Assembly: GCA_012932295.1 (NCBI GenBank)
Contig: JAAONU010000033.1
Coordinates: forward strand, 124,001 to 188,000
Reading direction: 5' to 3'
Length of the DNA stretch: 64,000 bases
Origin: Cyclina sinensis
Lineage: Eukaryota > Mollusca > Bivalvia > Venerida > Veneridae
The notes beneath the pieces were generated by a model, which was not told where the DNA came from, did no database searches, and saw nothing but the letters and a program-made list of their open reading frames with translations. Position numbers and translations under genes: made by a program. Positions 1 to 10,815 of this stretch are shown here, piece by piece (position 1 is the stretch's first letter; each line of letters opens with the position of its first letter).

Positions 1-2445
1 CTGTGTTTTTTGAGTTTATCTGAAGACATGGCGCCGTTTGTAAAAAGTTGAAATCTGCTGTTGAGTGATGTAATTTCTTTGATAGTTGAAGCAGTTCACT
101 TAAAATAACCCCAATAATTACCATGTTTAACATGTAATTATTTTTAAGAATGTGCTAGTCCGCAATTGTTTGGGATAATTCAAGGGAGAAAGGATGCTAA
201 CAAATGTACGTTTCTGAAATGTTTTCATTTGTTCAAAAAATGCTGTAGTATGTAGCTACGAGTCTACGCGATGTCACTCCAAATTTTACTTGCGTAAACG
301 CGAAGTCACTCGGAAGATATTTTACTCCAGTATGCCTCGAAGTCACTTCATTTCACTGGAGAAAGTCGAAGTCACGCTTTTTTTCAGTTCCTTCAAACTT
401 CGCGAAATTTGGACAATCTCCTGAGCTGTACTGTATGATTCCGGTCATAACGACGCGCCTTTGAAAGTTATCGGGAACCAGTACGAAGATAAAATACGCA
501 CCCACCCAAGGGGAGGTCACTCTAACGTAACGTTGTGGGTAACATGGCGTAAGTCACTCATTTCTTTTTTTGTATCAGAAATATCGGAGCGAGGGGTAAT
601 TTTTGGAAAATTGAGAATTTGCTTACATAGGACTGAGAGTTAAATTTGTATTCTTCTGCAAGGGAAACAAAAGCAAAGTTCTGCCAAATGAATACGATCC
701 AGGACCCGTGCTCCTATGGCCTGAAGAATATACACCATTTTTACGTACGTGTTAAGTCGATACGTACTTAAATCAATCCAACTATAATCAGTCATGTCGG
801 CTGACTTATTCTTTCTTTGCTTGTTAGTCTGATTTTAAACTTGAAAATTAATGGTGACAATTACCGGGTCGGTATATTAAAAGATGAAATGTGAAAATAT
901 TTCAAGGAGCCAAAGGTGGCCACCCAGTCAATGAATTATTACAGTTAAAATATTTCTTCGCCATTTTTCTTTGATTAAAGTGTCTGAGTAGTCTCAGATC
1001 CAGTTACCTGCAAGTGATATAACACACAATAATTAACAAAACATATTGAAACATTTCAATATATCAATGTGCGTCGACACAGATTTTTACAGAAATTGGG
1101 GGATATGAACTCTTTAACTCATGGAAAAATAGTAAAAGCTTATTGCAGCTAAAAGAAACAAGCATTATTTGACTGTTCCTTAAATCATTTGGAAAAGCTG
1201 AATGCACAAAAAATGATAGTCAGATACAGTAACACTTTGCTATGAAAGTTTTAGTTGCGGAAACCTTTCAGAAAAAAATGTTTTAGACCTTTTATGTACA
1301 CTACTTAGAACTCGTATTCATATTTGTATTTGTATATGAAATAAATGGCTAGATGTTTAAATACATGTATCATTCATTGTGTTCATAAAGTAATATAACC
1401 TAGATATATGCATTTTACGAAAATTTAGTGAACGCCATAAAATTGTTAGAACAGGTATTAATCATTCCTATTGATATGTGCATAGAGAATCAAAGCCAGA
1501 TATGTTGTTTTTTATCATCTTGTGTTCATTTGATATTAAATTCTGATTATTGACCAATTGCTATTTAGTTTACGGCAACAGTAATAACAAAATAATCTGA
1601 AAACTGGAAACTTTTTGAAAAATAGAAACCTCTGAAAAACAGAAAATTTATTCCAGTCCTTAGCTAGTCCGGGTTTTGATGGTTTCCATTGTGTTGTCCA
1701 TCTAAACGACCATTAGAACAAAAAGTCTGTTCTTAGATTTTGTTCAAGAATTATTCTTTTGACAGTAGGTGATTTGCATTGAGTAGATATATCTTGAGTG
1801 AGCGAAACCGAAGATATAAAGATTCGGGATTGTTATATTCAGCCGTTTGAATGTTAGAAATACGTGTTATATTAGTAGTTGTAAAACATATGTTAACCAT
1901 TTTATACAGAAGCTTTGAATGATACTGCTCTATTTCAGGGCACAACTCACGGTTCAATGATTACTTTTCGGAAGTTCAGAGTAGCAAATTTCTCTTTATA
2001 CATGAAAATTCTGAGTACCAACTTTGAAAAAGTGGAATTCCGGTTGAAATCCTATCAAAATCATTGAGAATCTTGAGAACTATTTAGCTCGTAAATAAAT
2101 GCACACAATGTTGTAATACGCGACATTAAGAACTGGAATTTTGGCCTGTCCAGAACAATACAACGTCAGATTGCCTCGAAGTACTTAAAACAGTAAGAAT
2201 GCATGTCTTCTGCTTCCGCTCACTTTATTGGAGCTTATCTAAGATATTTATATGAAATGGAATTAACTTTATTCCCGTAAACATTTTTTACTTGATTACT
2301 CAAATATATATTTTTAAATACGGAATACACACCCACTAAACTTCTATACTTGTCCTAAATCCGTTTGTATACAACACAAAATAATATTTTTTCCGTGTTC
2401 AAAACTTAATTTGTTTTCTATAAAATTTAGTTTCAAGGTTCTTAC
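1..2445. other. Left edge: no exon recognised
   Basis: By position this is intron or downstream exon territory of gene A. I saw no further sushi, SRCR or transmembrane exon on the - strand. The first 600 bases are less AT-rich than the rest and contain several spaced CGAAGTCACT-like words on the + strand (about 265-555). Short ORFs here have no family signature. Confidence 0.4.
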
Positions 2446-2840
2446 CAGCTTCACAAATTATCGGAGACGGTGACCATTTCCCATCAATGCATGTACTGGA
2501 TGTGAATTCTCGGTAACACTTTACTTTCAGTTCCGAGCCATCAGCAGATACGTCAACTATTTCACCACCATGTACTTCAATTTCTGGGCATTCTGTGTAA
2601 AGAAACGATTTTTCTTTTTGCATTTTTACATACTTAATTATTGCCGATTGTGTTAAGCTTTTATCTTTACTTAACCATGAAGAATAGACTTTTTACGTTT
2701 TATACATATATACTGATTTTTTAAAATACATTTTGTAACAGAGACACAAGGGCAATGATGAGCTCCCAGATCACCAGTAACTGATTTTATAAACAACTCA
2801 TCATTTATATCAAAGTAAAAATGTAATCAACGTAATAACA
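2322..2840. repeat. Paralogous block around the sushi exon (gene A copy)
   Basis: The exon with about 120 bp of intron on one side and 250 bp on the other matches 60320-60809 (for example ACTTGTCCTAAATCCGTTTG and CAACTGATTTTATAAACAAC in both). The intron parts are more diverged, with indels, than the exon. Confidence 0.85.
2446..2592 (-). CDS. Gene A, exon: sushi/CCP domain
   Basis: This 147-bp exon encodes one complete sushi (complement control protein) domain, a beta-sandwich module used in extracellular binding. The sequence shows the four expected cysteines in CPEIEV, VKCYREF, STCIDGKW and IICEA, with the conserved G-K-W before the last one. The acceptor reads TTTACACAG and the donor CTG|GTAAGA. 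The exon is phase 1-1, as usual for sushi modules, and the preceding SRCR exon ends in phase 1, giving LCT-K-CPEIEV across the junction. The next exon lies beyond the left edge or is not recognised in 1-2445. An almost identical exon is present in gene B at 60443-60589. The module itself is near certain; its ligand is unknown. Confidence 0.88.
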
Positions 2841-2883
2841 ATAATTGAACATCTGAAATTTATATATGCATGAAAAGTCGTAC

Positions 2884-3026
2884 TTGTGCATAAGATACTA
2901 ATATCGCTGCTATCAAAGCATATTCCACGTGTATAAAATTCGCAGTTCTCTGTATGATTACACAGCATTCCGTAAATAGGTCCTGTCCCTTGTCCAAAAA
3001 ATGTCCACCGCATGAAGTAGGTCGCC
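2884..3026 (-). CDS. Gene A, exon: SRCR domain, second half
   Basis: This exon encodes the C-terminal half of a scavenger receptor cysteine-rich domain. It contains FGQGTGPIYG, the usual signature of the SRCR second half, then four cysteines (MLCNH, ENCEF, GICFD, SILCT). The acceptor is GAATACAG and the donor ACAA|GTACGA. The 143-bp length gives phase 2 to 1, matching the CA-phase end of the upstream half-exon so that Q is completed at the junction. The two halves together hold six cysteines and are split over two exons, which is the group A arrangement. The usual tryptophan after GPI is a tyrosine here. The intron after it is short (2593-2883). Confidence 0.85.
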
Positions 3027-3206
3027 CTGTATTCGAGTATACGTTAACAGAAACTCTGTTATATAGGCCAGAATAAATGATGCATTGAAATTACAGTACC
3101 AGGAAAATAAAACAAAATCCACGTAGCAAATAAATCAGATGACACGTCAAAGGCAACACTGAAACAAAACAAAGCACGCGGCATGTAGTTACTCGTATTT
3201 ACTTAC

Positions 3207-3366
3207 TGGAGTTTCATCATCCTGCACAAAAATTTCGCATTGCCCATATCGAAGTTATCACCACAAATAGTTCCCTTAGTGCCATTGATGCTGACCTCAA
3301 CACGTCCACCATACGGTCCAGTCCCATCAACAAGTCTTATATTCGTTGAATCAGGATCAATGATTT
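3207..3366 (-). CDS. Gene A, exon: SRCR domain, first half
   Basis: This 160-bp exon encodes the N-terminal half of the SRCR domain: IRLVDGTGPYGGRVEVSING, then GTICGDNF and FLCRMMK, which carry the first two cysteines. The acceptor is AATCTTTCAG and the donor CTCCA|GTAAGT. It runs phase 1 to 2, joining upstream to the LDLa exon at 10690-10815 (G plus AA gives Glu) and downstream to 2884-3026. The tryptophan usual in WGTVC is lysine (KGTIC), a departure from the family consensus that is not present in gene B. NGT is a potential N-glycosylation site. Confidence 0.87.
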
Positions 3367-3555
3367 CTGAAAGATTTTTAATAAATGTGTACATCTGCGT
3401 GTCCCTGCGATTAACGATTACAAAAAGCAGAAAACAGTACTTCTGAAAATAAAATGCTGTCGAGTATAATTTTGTTAATAAATATTTTAAATATAATTTA
3501 AACTTGTGTTTTAATATTGTTTAACTTTCTCACTCTCATAACTCACAGAAGGTCA

Positions 3556-3645
3556 TTCATTCATTCATTTATTTATTCATTCATGCATTAATTCATTCAT
3601 TCATTCATGCATTAATTAATTCATTCTTGCATTTACTCATTCTTA
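3556..3645. repeat. ATTC microsatellite
   Basis: Imperfect tandem repeat of ATTC/ATTCATTT units, broken by GCATTAATT interruptions, in the intron upstream of the SRCR first-half exon of gene A. Confidence 0.85.
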
Positions 3646-6020
3646 GCAACTCAAAAACAGCTTTAAAACACTGGATAAATGAAATGTAGGTACAGAAGGA
3701 TATTCAGATGTTTAGTTGAATATCAGTTGAATTAAATACAATTACTGACTTTTAGAGAGGACGATATGAGGATTTATTGACACTGGAATTGTGATATTGA
3801 TCGAGCTGATTTAATTTTATTTTTCCAGAGCTTATAAATCCTCATATTAGCCGAACTTTAAGCGTGGAAAGTGCTTAATACGACAAACATTGCAAAGGGC
3901 CAGAGGGAACACATTTTCCAATTCCCAAAATTAATCAATTGATTTTGAATTGAAACTAATGCAGAACTAGAAAAGTATGTACGAACTGCTTGCTCTAGGA
4001 TGAATATGTAACAGTTGTCAATTTGAAATCATAAAGCTCATATAACTGACACATATTCAACAAAAATAACGTCATGTAAGGCAATTCTTCCAACAAATAA
4101 AATCTTGAATTATAATTTTACTCGAAATGAGACAATACAGAAAATTGCCTGCATGAAATATATGGTTCAAGTCCATTTCAGTTCCTGTGACATACTACCG
4201 CTCAATTCTGCAAGTAAACGATTAAAAATCAAACAACATGGAAGACATTATCTACCCCGTGCAACCTGAAGCAAAATGTGTACTGACTGATTAAATCACT
4301 TAAACCATATAACTTAACAGACCATGATTTATAGCTCAACTGTGTTCATGAACAAAGTTAAGTATGTCACTAATTACTTTATCAATGAAGAAATATTGAA
4401 AAATGTTTACAAAAGACACTGTTTCTAAACTGTTCTATACCTTTTAGCCTAAATACCAGATTCAGTGTCTGTATATTTTTGGGATCGATGCTTTAATGTT
4501 TGATAGTATAAAGTCGCGACATTCAAATTCCTTCTGACGCTTAGTATTGCAGTTTAAATTTTCTCAAATTATTGTTTCAAATTCTAAAAACATGTATAAT
4601 ACCAAGTTCAAAGTAACAACTAATAACGTCAAATTCTTGTCATAGATTTCTGCACCACAAACACCTTATTCTTACTTTATACCAAATATCATGTAAACTG
4701 ATCAAATACTCTTTTTTCAGTATAGGAACTTGAATATACAACGTCAATCTCGCCACAAGTACGAAATCGCCCGGAAAACTGTTATCGGAGTGTATGATGC
4801 TTGGCTGGATGAAATGCTTCGTAATAGGATATAGAATTTACAATATTAAAAATGCATCTCACTATATTCTCAGCCAGGGATTTCGGTATTTACATGCACT
4901 CGGGATTGACTCAATCTTACACTACTTCATCTTTCAGTTGTTAATATAAATGTACAATTATTGCAATAAAATTGTAATATCTTTCCTTTGTTTGGAATGT
5001 TGGATTCTGCAAGCCTCATCAACTATCGAAACTATGATGTATTGAATTCCTTCATCGCAATCGATTTATATTTAAATCTTGATATTCATTATGAGTACGC
5101 TTACAGTTGCGATGACGTTAATGCTTGTTTATGGAACAGTTTCAGTATAAAACATGCATCTTGCTGCCTGACATGTCAACTTGAATTCTTGCCTGACTAT
5201 ATGTCTTGCTTACATTTCCTTTCAACAAAAAACGCACTGTTTAACCATGTTAACTAGTTGAAGCAATATGATTTATAAAGTTAATATGTGGTTTGAAGCT
5301 CTATGCAGTTCTTGCTTACTTTTTTTTTTATTTAACCCCCCCCCCCCCCACAAAAAAAAAAAAAACAAAAAAACACACACAAACAATTAAGGAATAATTT
5401 ATGATTTATGCATGCCATAAAGGATTATAGCAATTACCACTACGGTTAGTTTTGTTTTCAAAAGTTGCATCCTTTTTCATCCAAAAACACAGTAAACTCA
5501 AGTAACTTAAAAGACAGAAAAAAGGAAAAGAACAGAGTACCGTTGCTGTAATCGATTTTTATTGTTGAAATATCAGGCTTCAGTAACGACAGGAAATCTC
5601 AGATTTGAAACAGAAACCTCCTCAAATTGGTTGTTATGAATTATTGCTAAATCGTTGCATATCACTATGTACACATTTATTTTCACGCAGAAAAGGGATT
5701 CTGTTTATTACTTTTTGTGTCGTGTTATCTACCTATTTTTTTTACCGGGACAAATTTTCAGTAAAGTATCTGATTGTCGGCAGCAGCATACTGTCTAGCT
5801 ACGATATGAACCCATGTTTTATCTTTTATTAGTTATAGATTTGTTTTAATTGTCATTACTTAAAGGGACGTCTGCCAGTCATCCGTAGTCAGTTCCGACA
5901 ACATTTTTATCGTCACAAGTTAAGGACTGTTAATGATATAAAACTTGATGAAAAAAGCCTTGATAAATGACACTAGATTTTGTTTTCTAAAAAAAGTTGA
6001 TGATATAATTCAGTTGTAAC
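3646..6020. other. Intronic stretch of gene A, nothing coding seen
   Basis: AT-rich sequence between the SRCR first-half exon and the retroelement fragment. Apart from the homopolymer tract at 5321-5382 I see no domain or splice-supported exon on either strand. The open frames at 4988-5257 and 5605-5832 have no recognisable motif and AT-driven composition. Confidence 0.5.
5321..5382. repeat. Homopolymer tract (T, C, A runs)
   Basis: A run of T, then about 14 C, then A-rich and CA-rich sequence. It is a slippage-prone low-complexity tract, and assembly or base calling may be unreliable here. Confidence 0.8.
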
Positions 6021-6029
6021 TTTTATCAC

Positions 6030-6560
6030 CTAATGGAAAAATATTTTGTTAGGCATGGTTCAGGCTGAGACACTGAACTTTTAAGATGGCATTTTAGGAC
6101 ATCTACCATTGTTTTATACAGTATTGAAAGACTATAATTATGGTGGTTAAGAGCAAAACATACATTTTTGTTTATCTAGATAGGAACTTCTTTATGTAGG
6201 TTTGATGTAGTAAATGTGGTGATTTGTTTGCAAAATTTGAACATACACTTAAAGAAGACTAGTGTAATATCTAAAGCTTTTGATTTCATAAAATCATACC
6301 TGCTGGCTACTGACATAATGACTAAATTATATATCTAACAATAATTGCTTTCAATTCACACCAACATAAAAAATAAAACAACTCCCTGCACAGCGATGAA
6401 TTTGTCCGGCCACTATTAGCTGATCGAAAACTATTTTTCCTTTTGAATCTCAGATTCACGTTTTATAACCACTGCTCTGTGTTATTGTCCTGTGCATACC
6501 AGCCTATACTTGTATGAATACAACATCTGACAACTGCGTCAGGAAATTCATTATTTGTCT
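6030..6560. repeat. Diverged third relative of the gene A tandem duplication
   Basis: Segments here resemble the duplicated intron: the AGAGCAAAACA..CTTCCTTAATGTAGG..GGTGATTTGTTTG block matches about 13230-13320 and 19930-20010, and AAATATTTTGTTAGGCATGG matches about 18590-18610, which is present only in the right copy of the duplication. The match is patchy, so this is an older, partial copy or a repeat shared by all three. Confidence 0.5.
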
Positions 6561-6734
6561 TAGTGGGCTACGTTCATATGTTCTTTATGGTAGTTATTTC
6601 ATTAAATTTTGAAACAGGGCCAATTTTAGTCATTTGTGAACTAAACCATTGATCTTACGTTCTGAACCAAAACGGTGAAATTATTTGTTCTAAATCTAGT
6701 TTGTTACAGATATTTTACATTCTACATAATGGAT

Positions 6735-7587
6735 CAGTAATTATACTGTTTTTGCCTTGAATGTCTCTTATATATCCAAATTATACACTTGTAGAGGAAA
6801 CCTCCAAATTAACAATCTTTGATTTTTGTTCTTCATGTCTGTAATAAATTTCAAAAGATTGCGACCACTGAACACAATAATCGGAGCCTGTGAAGAAGCA
6901 TCATAAAATTCAAAATACTGCAAAGCCGTACATTCTTTTCCAATAGTAGAATGATTTCTAATCTTTGTTAAATTTCTTGGAAAATAACAAACTGGATGCT
7001 CATTACGTTCAGAGTCTTCTAGTAAAGGAGCACTTCCAAAACCAATATCACTAGCATTTACATCTAACTGATTTTTTTTTAATTTGGTACTAAAAGAACT
7101 AATGCGCTTTTACATATTGCCTTGACTTTTTCATTTTTTTGACAGGCTAAATAGAATTTTACACATTTACTTAACAGATTTATCAATGGTTCTGCAATTT
7201 AAGACAATTTCGGCTACATTTCGGCTACATTTTCTATAATAACCTGTCATACCTAATAATCGCATCTCGGCTGCTTTTTGTTTGTTTGTACAGGAAATTC
7301 AGAAATTGCCTTAACTTTTATACCTGTAGGTTTAACATTAGTCTGTTCTAATACATGGCCTAAATATGTCACTGTAGCTTTATTAATTCACTTTTTGCCA
7401 GGCTGATTGTAAGATTTGCTGTCGTCATATTGTTGAAGAATTATCTTATTGACTGTAAGTGATCTTCGAAGTGGTCATCGTTGAGAATTGCATCGTAGAT
7501 ATAAATGTCCCAATTATCTAGACCAGATACATTTTCATCTACAAAACATTGAAATAATGCTGGAGAATTTTTCAAACCAAAGGGCAT
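6735..7587 (-). pseudogene. Ty3/gypsy-type pol fragment (reverse transcriptase and RNase H), broken
   Basis: Read on the - strand from 7587, the sequence gives MPFGLKNSPALFQ, the conserved reverse-transcriptase block, then SGLDNWDIYIYDA at the position of the usual YxDD catalytic motif, where the first Asp is replaced by Tyr. Further on, in shifted frames, come GYYRK, then a block like gypsy RNase H (NASDIGFG, EHPVCYF, IGKECTALQYF, MKNKNQRLL, VYNLDI). Several stops and frame changes interrupt it. No protease, integrase or LTR was recognised next to it. It is an inactive remnant in an intron of gene A between the SRCR and LDLa exons. Confidence 0.8.
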
Positions 7588-7596
7588 AATTTATTA

Positions 7597-7620
7597 TCGC
7601 CGTTCCTGGACGGCGATATA
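7597..7620. repeat. Perfect short palindrome
   Basis: TATCGCCGT and ACGGCGATA form a 9-bp perfect stem around TCCTGG. It sits directly next to the point where the gypsy reverse-transcriptase homology begins and is the only GC-rich word nearby. It may be the end of another inserted element. Confidence 0.6.
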
Positions 7621-7639
7621 TACAATTAACAAGATTTGA

Positions 7640-10140
7640 ACAGTTTTGCCTGTACACCGCCTGCCTTTTTATATCACATGATAACAAAATGGACGTCAAA
7701 ATTCTTCTGCAAGGGATGCGTAAATGGACTCGTCCAACCGCCTTGTTTGTCGGGTTACTTATTCTTACATCTGAAATACTATCATCAATGTACGATCTCA
7801 GTACCAGTCTTCAGGCTCGTGTAGGATAAATACAGGATAATCGCAATATTTTTTGCTACATGTCATTTTTAACTAGAGAATGTAGTCTAAATAAGAGTAT
7901 GGTTTGTTTGTTTTTTCCAAAACTTGCACTTAAAGAAAAAAATAAATGCTTGCTTCCGGGCGATTCTAATCAGGATACAAATTCCCCGCAGGGGTTACTT
8001 CCCCTGATAAGTACAGTAAAAGTAGCAAAGCGTGACGTAACCGGTGCGAGGAGTTTGATCAGGATTTTTCCGTGTTTTATATATGCTTGATTAGGGTCAG
8101 GGCAATATCGTATTTTTTACCTAAAATTTATTCTGTTTAAATTGTACATATAATATTCTTATGGTATTGAAGAACTGTATCTAACTTTTGTTAAGTATAC
8201 ATTTTTTAGTAATAAATAAAGATAAAAAACTACGCAAATAGTCAATAAATTATGTGTAGACTGGTTTACAACAAAGCAATATTTACAAGGTTTTAATGCT
8301 GCAAATTTTAACATGATGTATAAAGATATTGGGATGTTTTTCATTAAGAAGCCAAATCGTCCGCTTTCAAAAATAGTCCAGCTACAATAAAAATTGCAAT
8401 GTATATTTCTTCTACTTTATAATTTCTGTGTGAAAATTATCAAATATAACTTCGCTTTTCAGTGCAAAACATGTTGTAAGATTATCAAATTAATGAATGA
8501 AAAACATGAAATACATTCATCTATGGATAAGACGAAATGCATGGCTGAACGGCGATTTCAAGCATTTTTGGAAATGCTAATACTTGTTGTATTAATTAAG
8601 TCCATCTGGTGTAACAAAGACGGATATTTTATTTTGATTTTTTTTCGGTTAGTTGAACCTGGCAATATCCTTTCAGAAAATCAAACATTGTGATGGATTT
8701 TGCAGGGCCTCCTTTTTCAAAACAATCTTCAATTCTTGGAACTTCTATGCATGGAGAACTCCAGTTACGTTTACTTCGTTCAAGAAAGTCATTTTCAAGA
8801 AAATACTACATTTCAGTTTTCAAATACTGGTGTTTGACTGGATTCAAGCGATAAGGAAGTTTTATAGGGTTAGCAGCCCCAAAGCCTACATAATGAAAAC
8901 TTGTTTCTGTTCGTGTATGTACATACATATCTAAATATTTCATTCTAGTATTAAAATTGTTGTTGTTCATTTTCAAAGTATTTCAGATGATTGAATTGCT
9001 AGTCTAGATTTTTAAATATTTTAGAATTGTGCAGTTTAATACAGCTGAAATTAAACAGTTCTTCTCCAAGTAGATCCTGTTCTATCTGAATGTTTTTGCC
9101 ACTATTTTCATATGTTAATAACCAGAATGTATTATTAAGTATTGCCATAATATTCTGCACCTGCGATAATTCTTTTTTTGACAGGAGATATCGTAGTGAG
9201 CGCAACCGCTGGAGCTTAATTCAGAGCTTATCTTATTCTAAGAAAATACATATTTTAAGCTTTGTTTTAATACTTGGTGCATTTGGTAATCAACTGTTGA
9301 TCACCGCCTTTGTTAATTAAATACAAGTCAGTTAGTGATACGTGTAAAACATACAATAGTACCTACCTAAATAGGTAACTGGAGAATTCGTGTTTGTTAT
9401 ATTATTTTTCCAGGAAAACTTAAAAGTAACGTTTTTAGTCCAAAGTATTTTTTAAATTTTTTTTGAAGAACAGCTGGTTAATTGTTTGCATTTGTCAGCC
9501 TTTCTGTTGCCGGCTTAGTTTGCGATCAAATATTAACTCAAATGTTGTTGAATAAGTGGGAAAAGTGAATGTAAGTTTACTTTGCTTTACTTTACCTTAC
9601 TTTACTTTCAATTGTTTAAGAAAGGTTTCTTGTTAGTGTGTTGTTTACAATGTCACTAGCCTAGCCAATAAGGAAAACAAAATAGGTTCATTTAAAGGTT
9701 TGAACTCTTGCAGACATATGTATGCAGTTTGTTTTAATCTTAACGTTTAATGTGGTGAATACATCAACACAATTTTGATAATTTAATTGATTTAAAGTGT
9801 TTTATTATTATTGTTAAAGTGTTACTTTAAAAGGGGAAACGTTTTTTGTGCTCTAAGATAAGACACTTTAAATTGGATATATTTTTTAATTTATCATCTA
9901 ATTAAATGGCGATAGGGGAGACTGTATTCACCCCATTGGTGTGTTTTCATTCTTCTTATCAAATAATATCAAAAATAGAATATTAAAAACCAAATCTCTT
10001 TAATTGCATATATTTCATATTTCATTACTGTAACAGCTTATTAAGTTTGACCATGATAACTGTATATCTTATATCGGATAAACTTGTTGTTTCATTATAG
10101 CCTACATTTTTCTATTGTTTTCATACGTCACGCGATCAAC
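7640..10140. other. Intronic stretch of gene A, nothing coding seen
   Basis: AT-rich DNA between the gypsy remnant and the tandem duplication. Several frames of 60-100 codons are open here on both strands (8394-8693 and 8653-8934 are the longest), but they overlap each other, are rich in Phe, Ile and Lys as expected from AT-rich sequence, and carry no domain motif or supported splice junction. Confidence 0.45.
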
Positions 10141-10689
10141 TTTATCACACTTAAAAAAAATCACTCATCATGTTTTCACAAATGTCACAGGCAATATTCA
10201 TGATAGTCACACTTCACACAGATAATATATATATATCAACAAAACAACTGATTTCTAAAATTTTATCACACTTACCACATATATCACCTTTAATGTTCAT
10301 CCCACTTGACATAGCTACCATTCACCACACAGCAGCTTTCTATTTTATTTTCATACTTGCCACATGTAACATTCATGTACATCATACAACAACTTTCCAT
10401 CATGTTTAAAACAGGAACCTGAGGAAACGTTCATGTGTATCATACAACTAATTTCCATCGCTTTATCACACTTACATAATTATATATCTTGTTCATCACT
10501 TCCATCTCCACAATCATCATCTTTATAACAGAAAAAATAATTTCATTCTTGTCCAGGTTGCTTAAATTGTGTACGTACACTAGTTGTCTATTCCTATCCT
10601 ATGTAACAAATGGTACTTTTAACATATTGTAATAAAAATAGCATAGTTCAGTAATGAAATAGTGTTTGTATTACCATTAGTTCACTTAC

Positions 10690-10815
10690 CACAACCCGCC
10701 AAACTGCTCTCATCGAGACCATCGGTACAGTCTAGGACTCCGTCACACCTCCAGCTTTCTTGTATACATTCACCAGACGTGCACTGGAATTCGTTGGCTG
10801 AGCAATTCCTCATTG
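10690..10815 (-). CDS. Gene A, exon: LDL-receptor class A repeat (copy 2, membrane-proximal)
   Basis: This 126-bp phase 1-1 exon encodes one LDLa module, a small calcium-stabilised ligand-binding repeat. It has six cysteines in the order NEFQC, SGEC, WRCDG, LDC, then DGLDE, AGC. The calcium ligands known from LDL receptor repeats (the Asp of CDG, the Asp of LDC and the final Asp-Glu) are all present, as is the tryptophan before RCDG. The acceptor is TGTTTTCAG and the donor TTGTG|GTAAGT. It joins upstream to the paralogous exon at 17107-17232 and downstream to the SRCR exon at 3207-3366 with matching phase. It lies in the left copy of the tandem duplication. Confidence 0.92.

Noticed and set aside
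1751..1957. Possible further exon of gene A (starts MNRELCPEIEQYHSK)
   Set aside because: CPEIE resembles the sushi exon start, but no other sushi residue or cysteine pattern follows and no splice sites fit.
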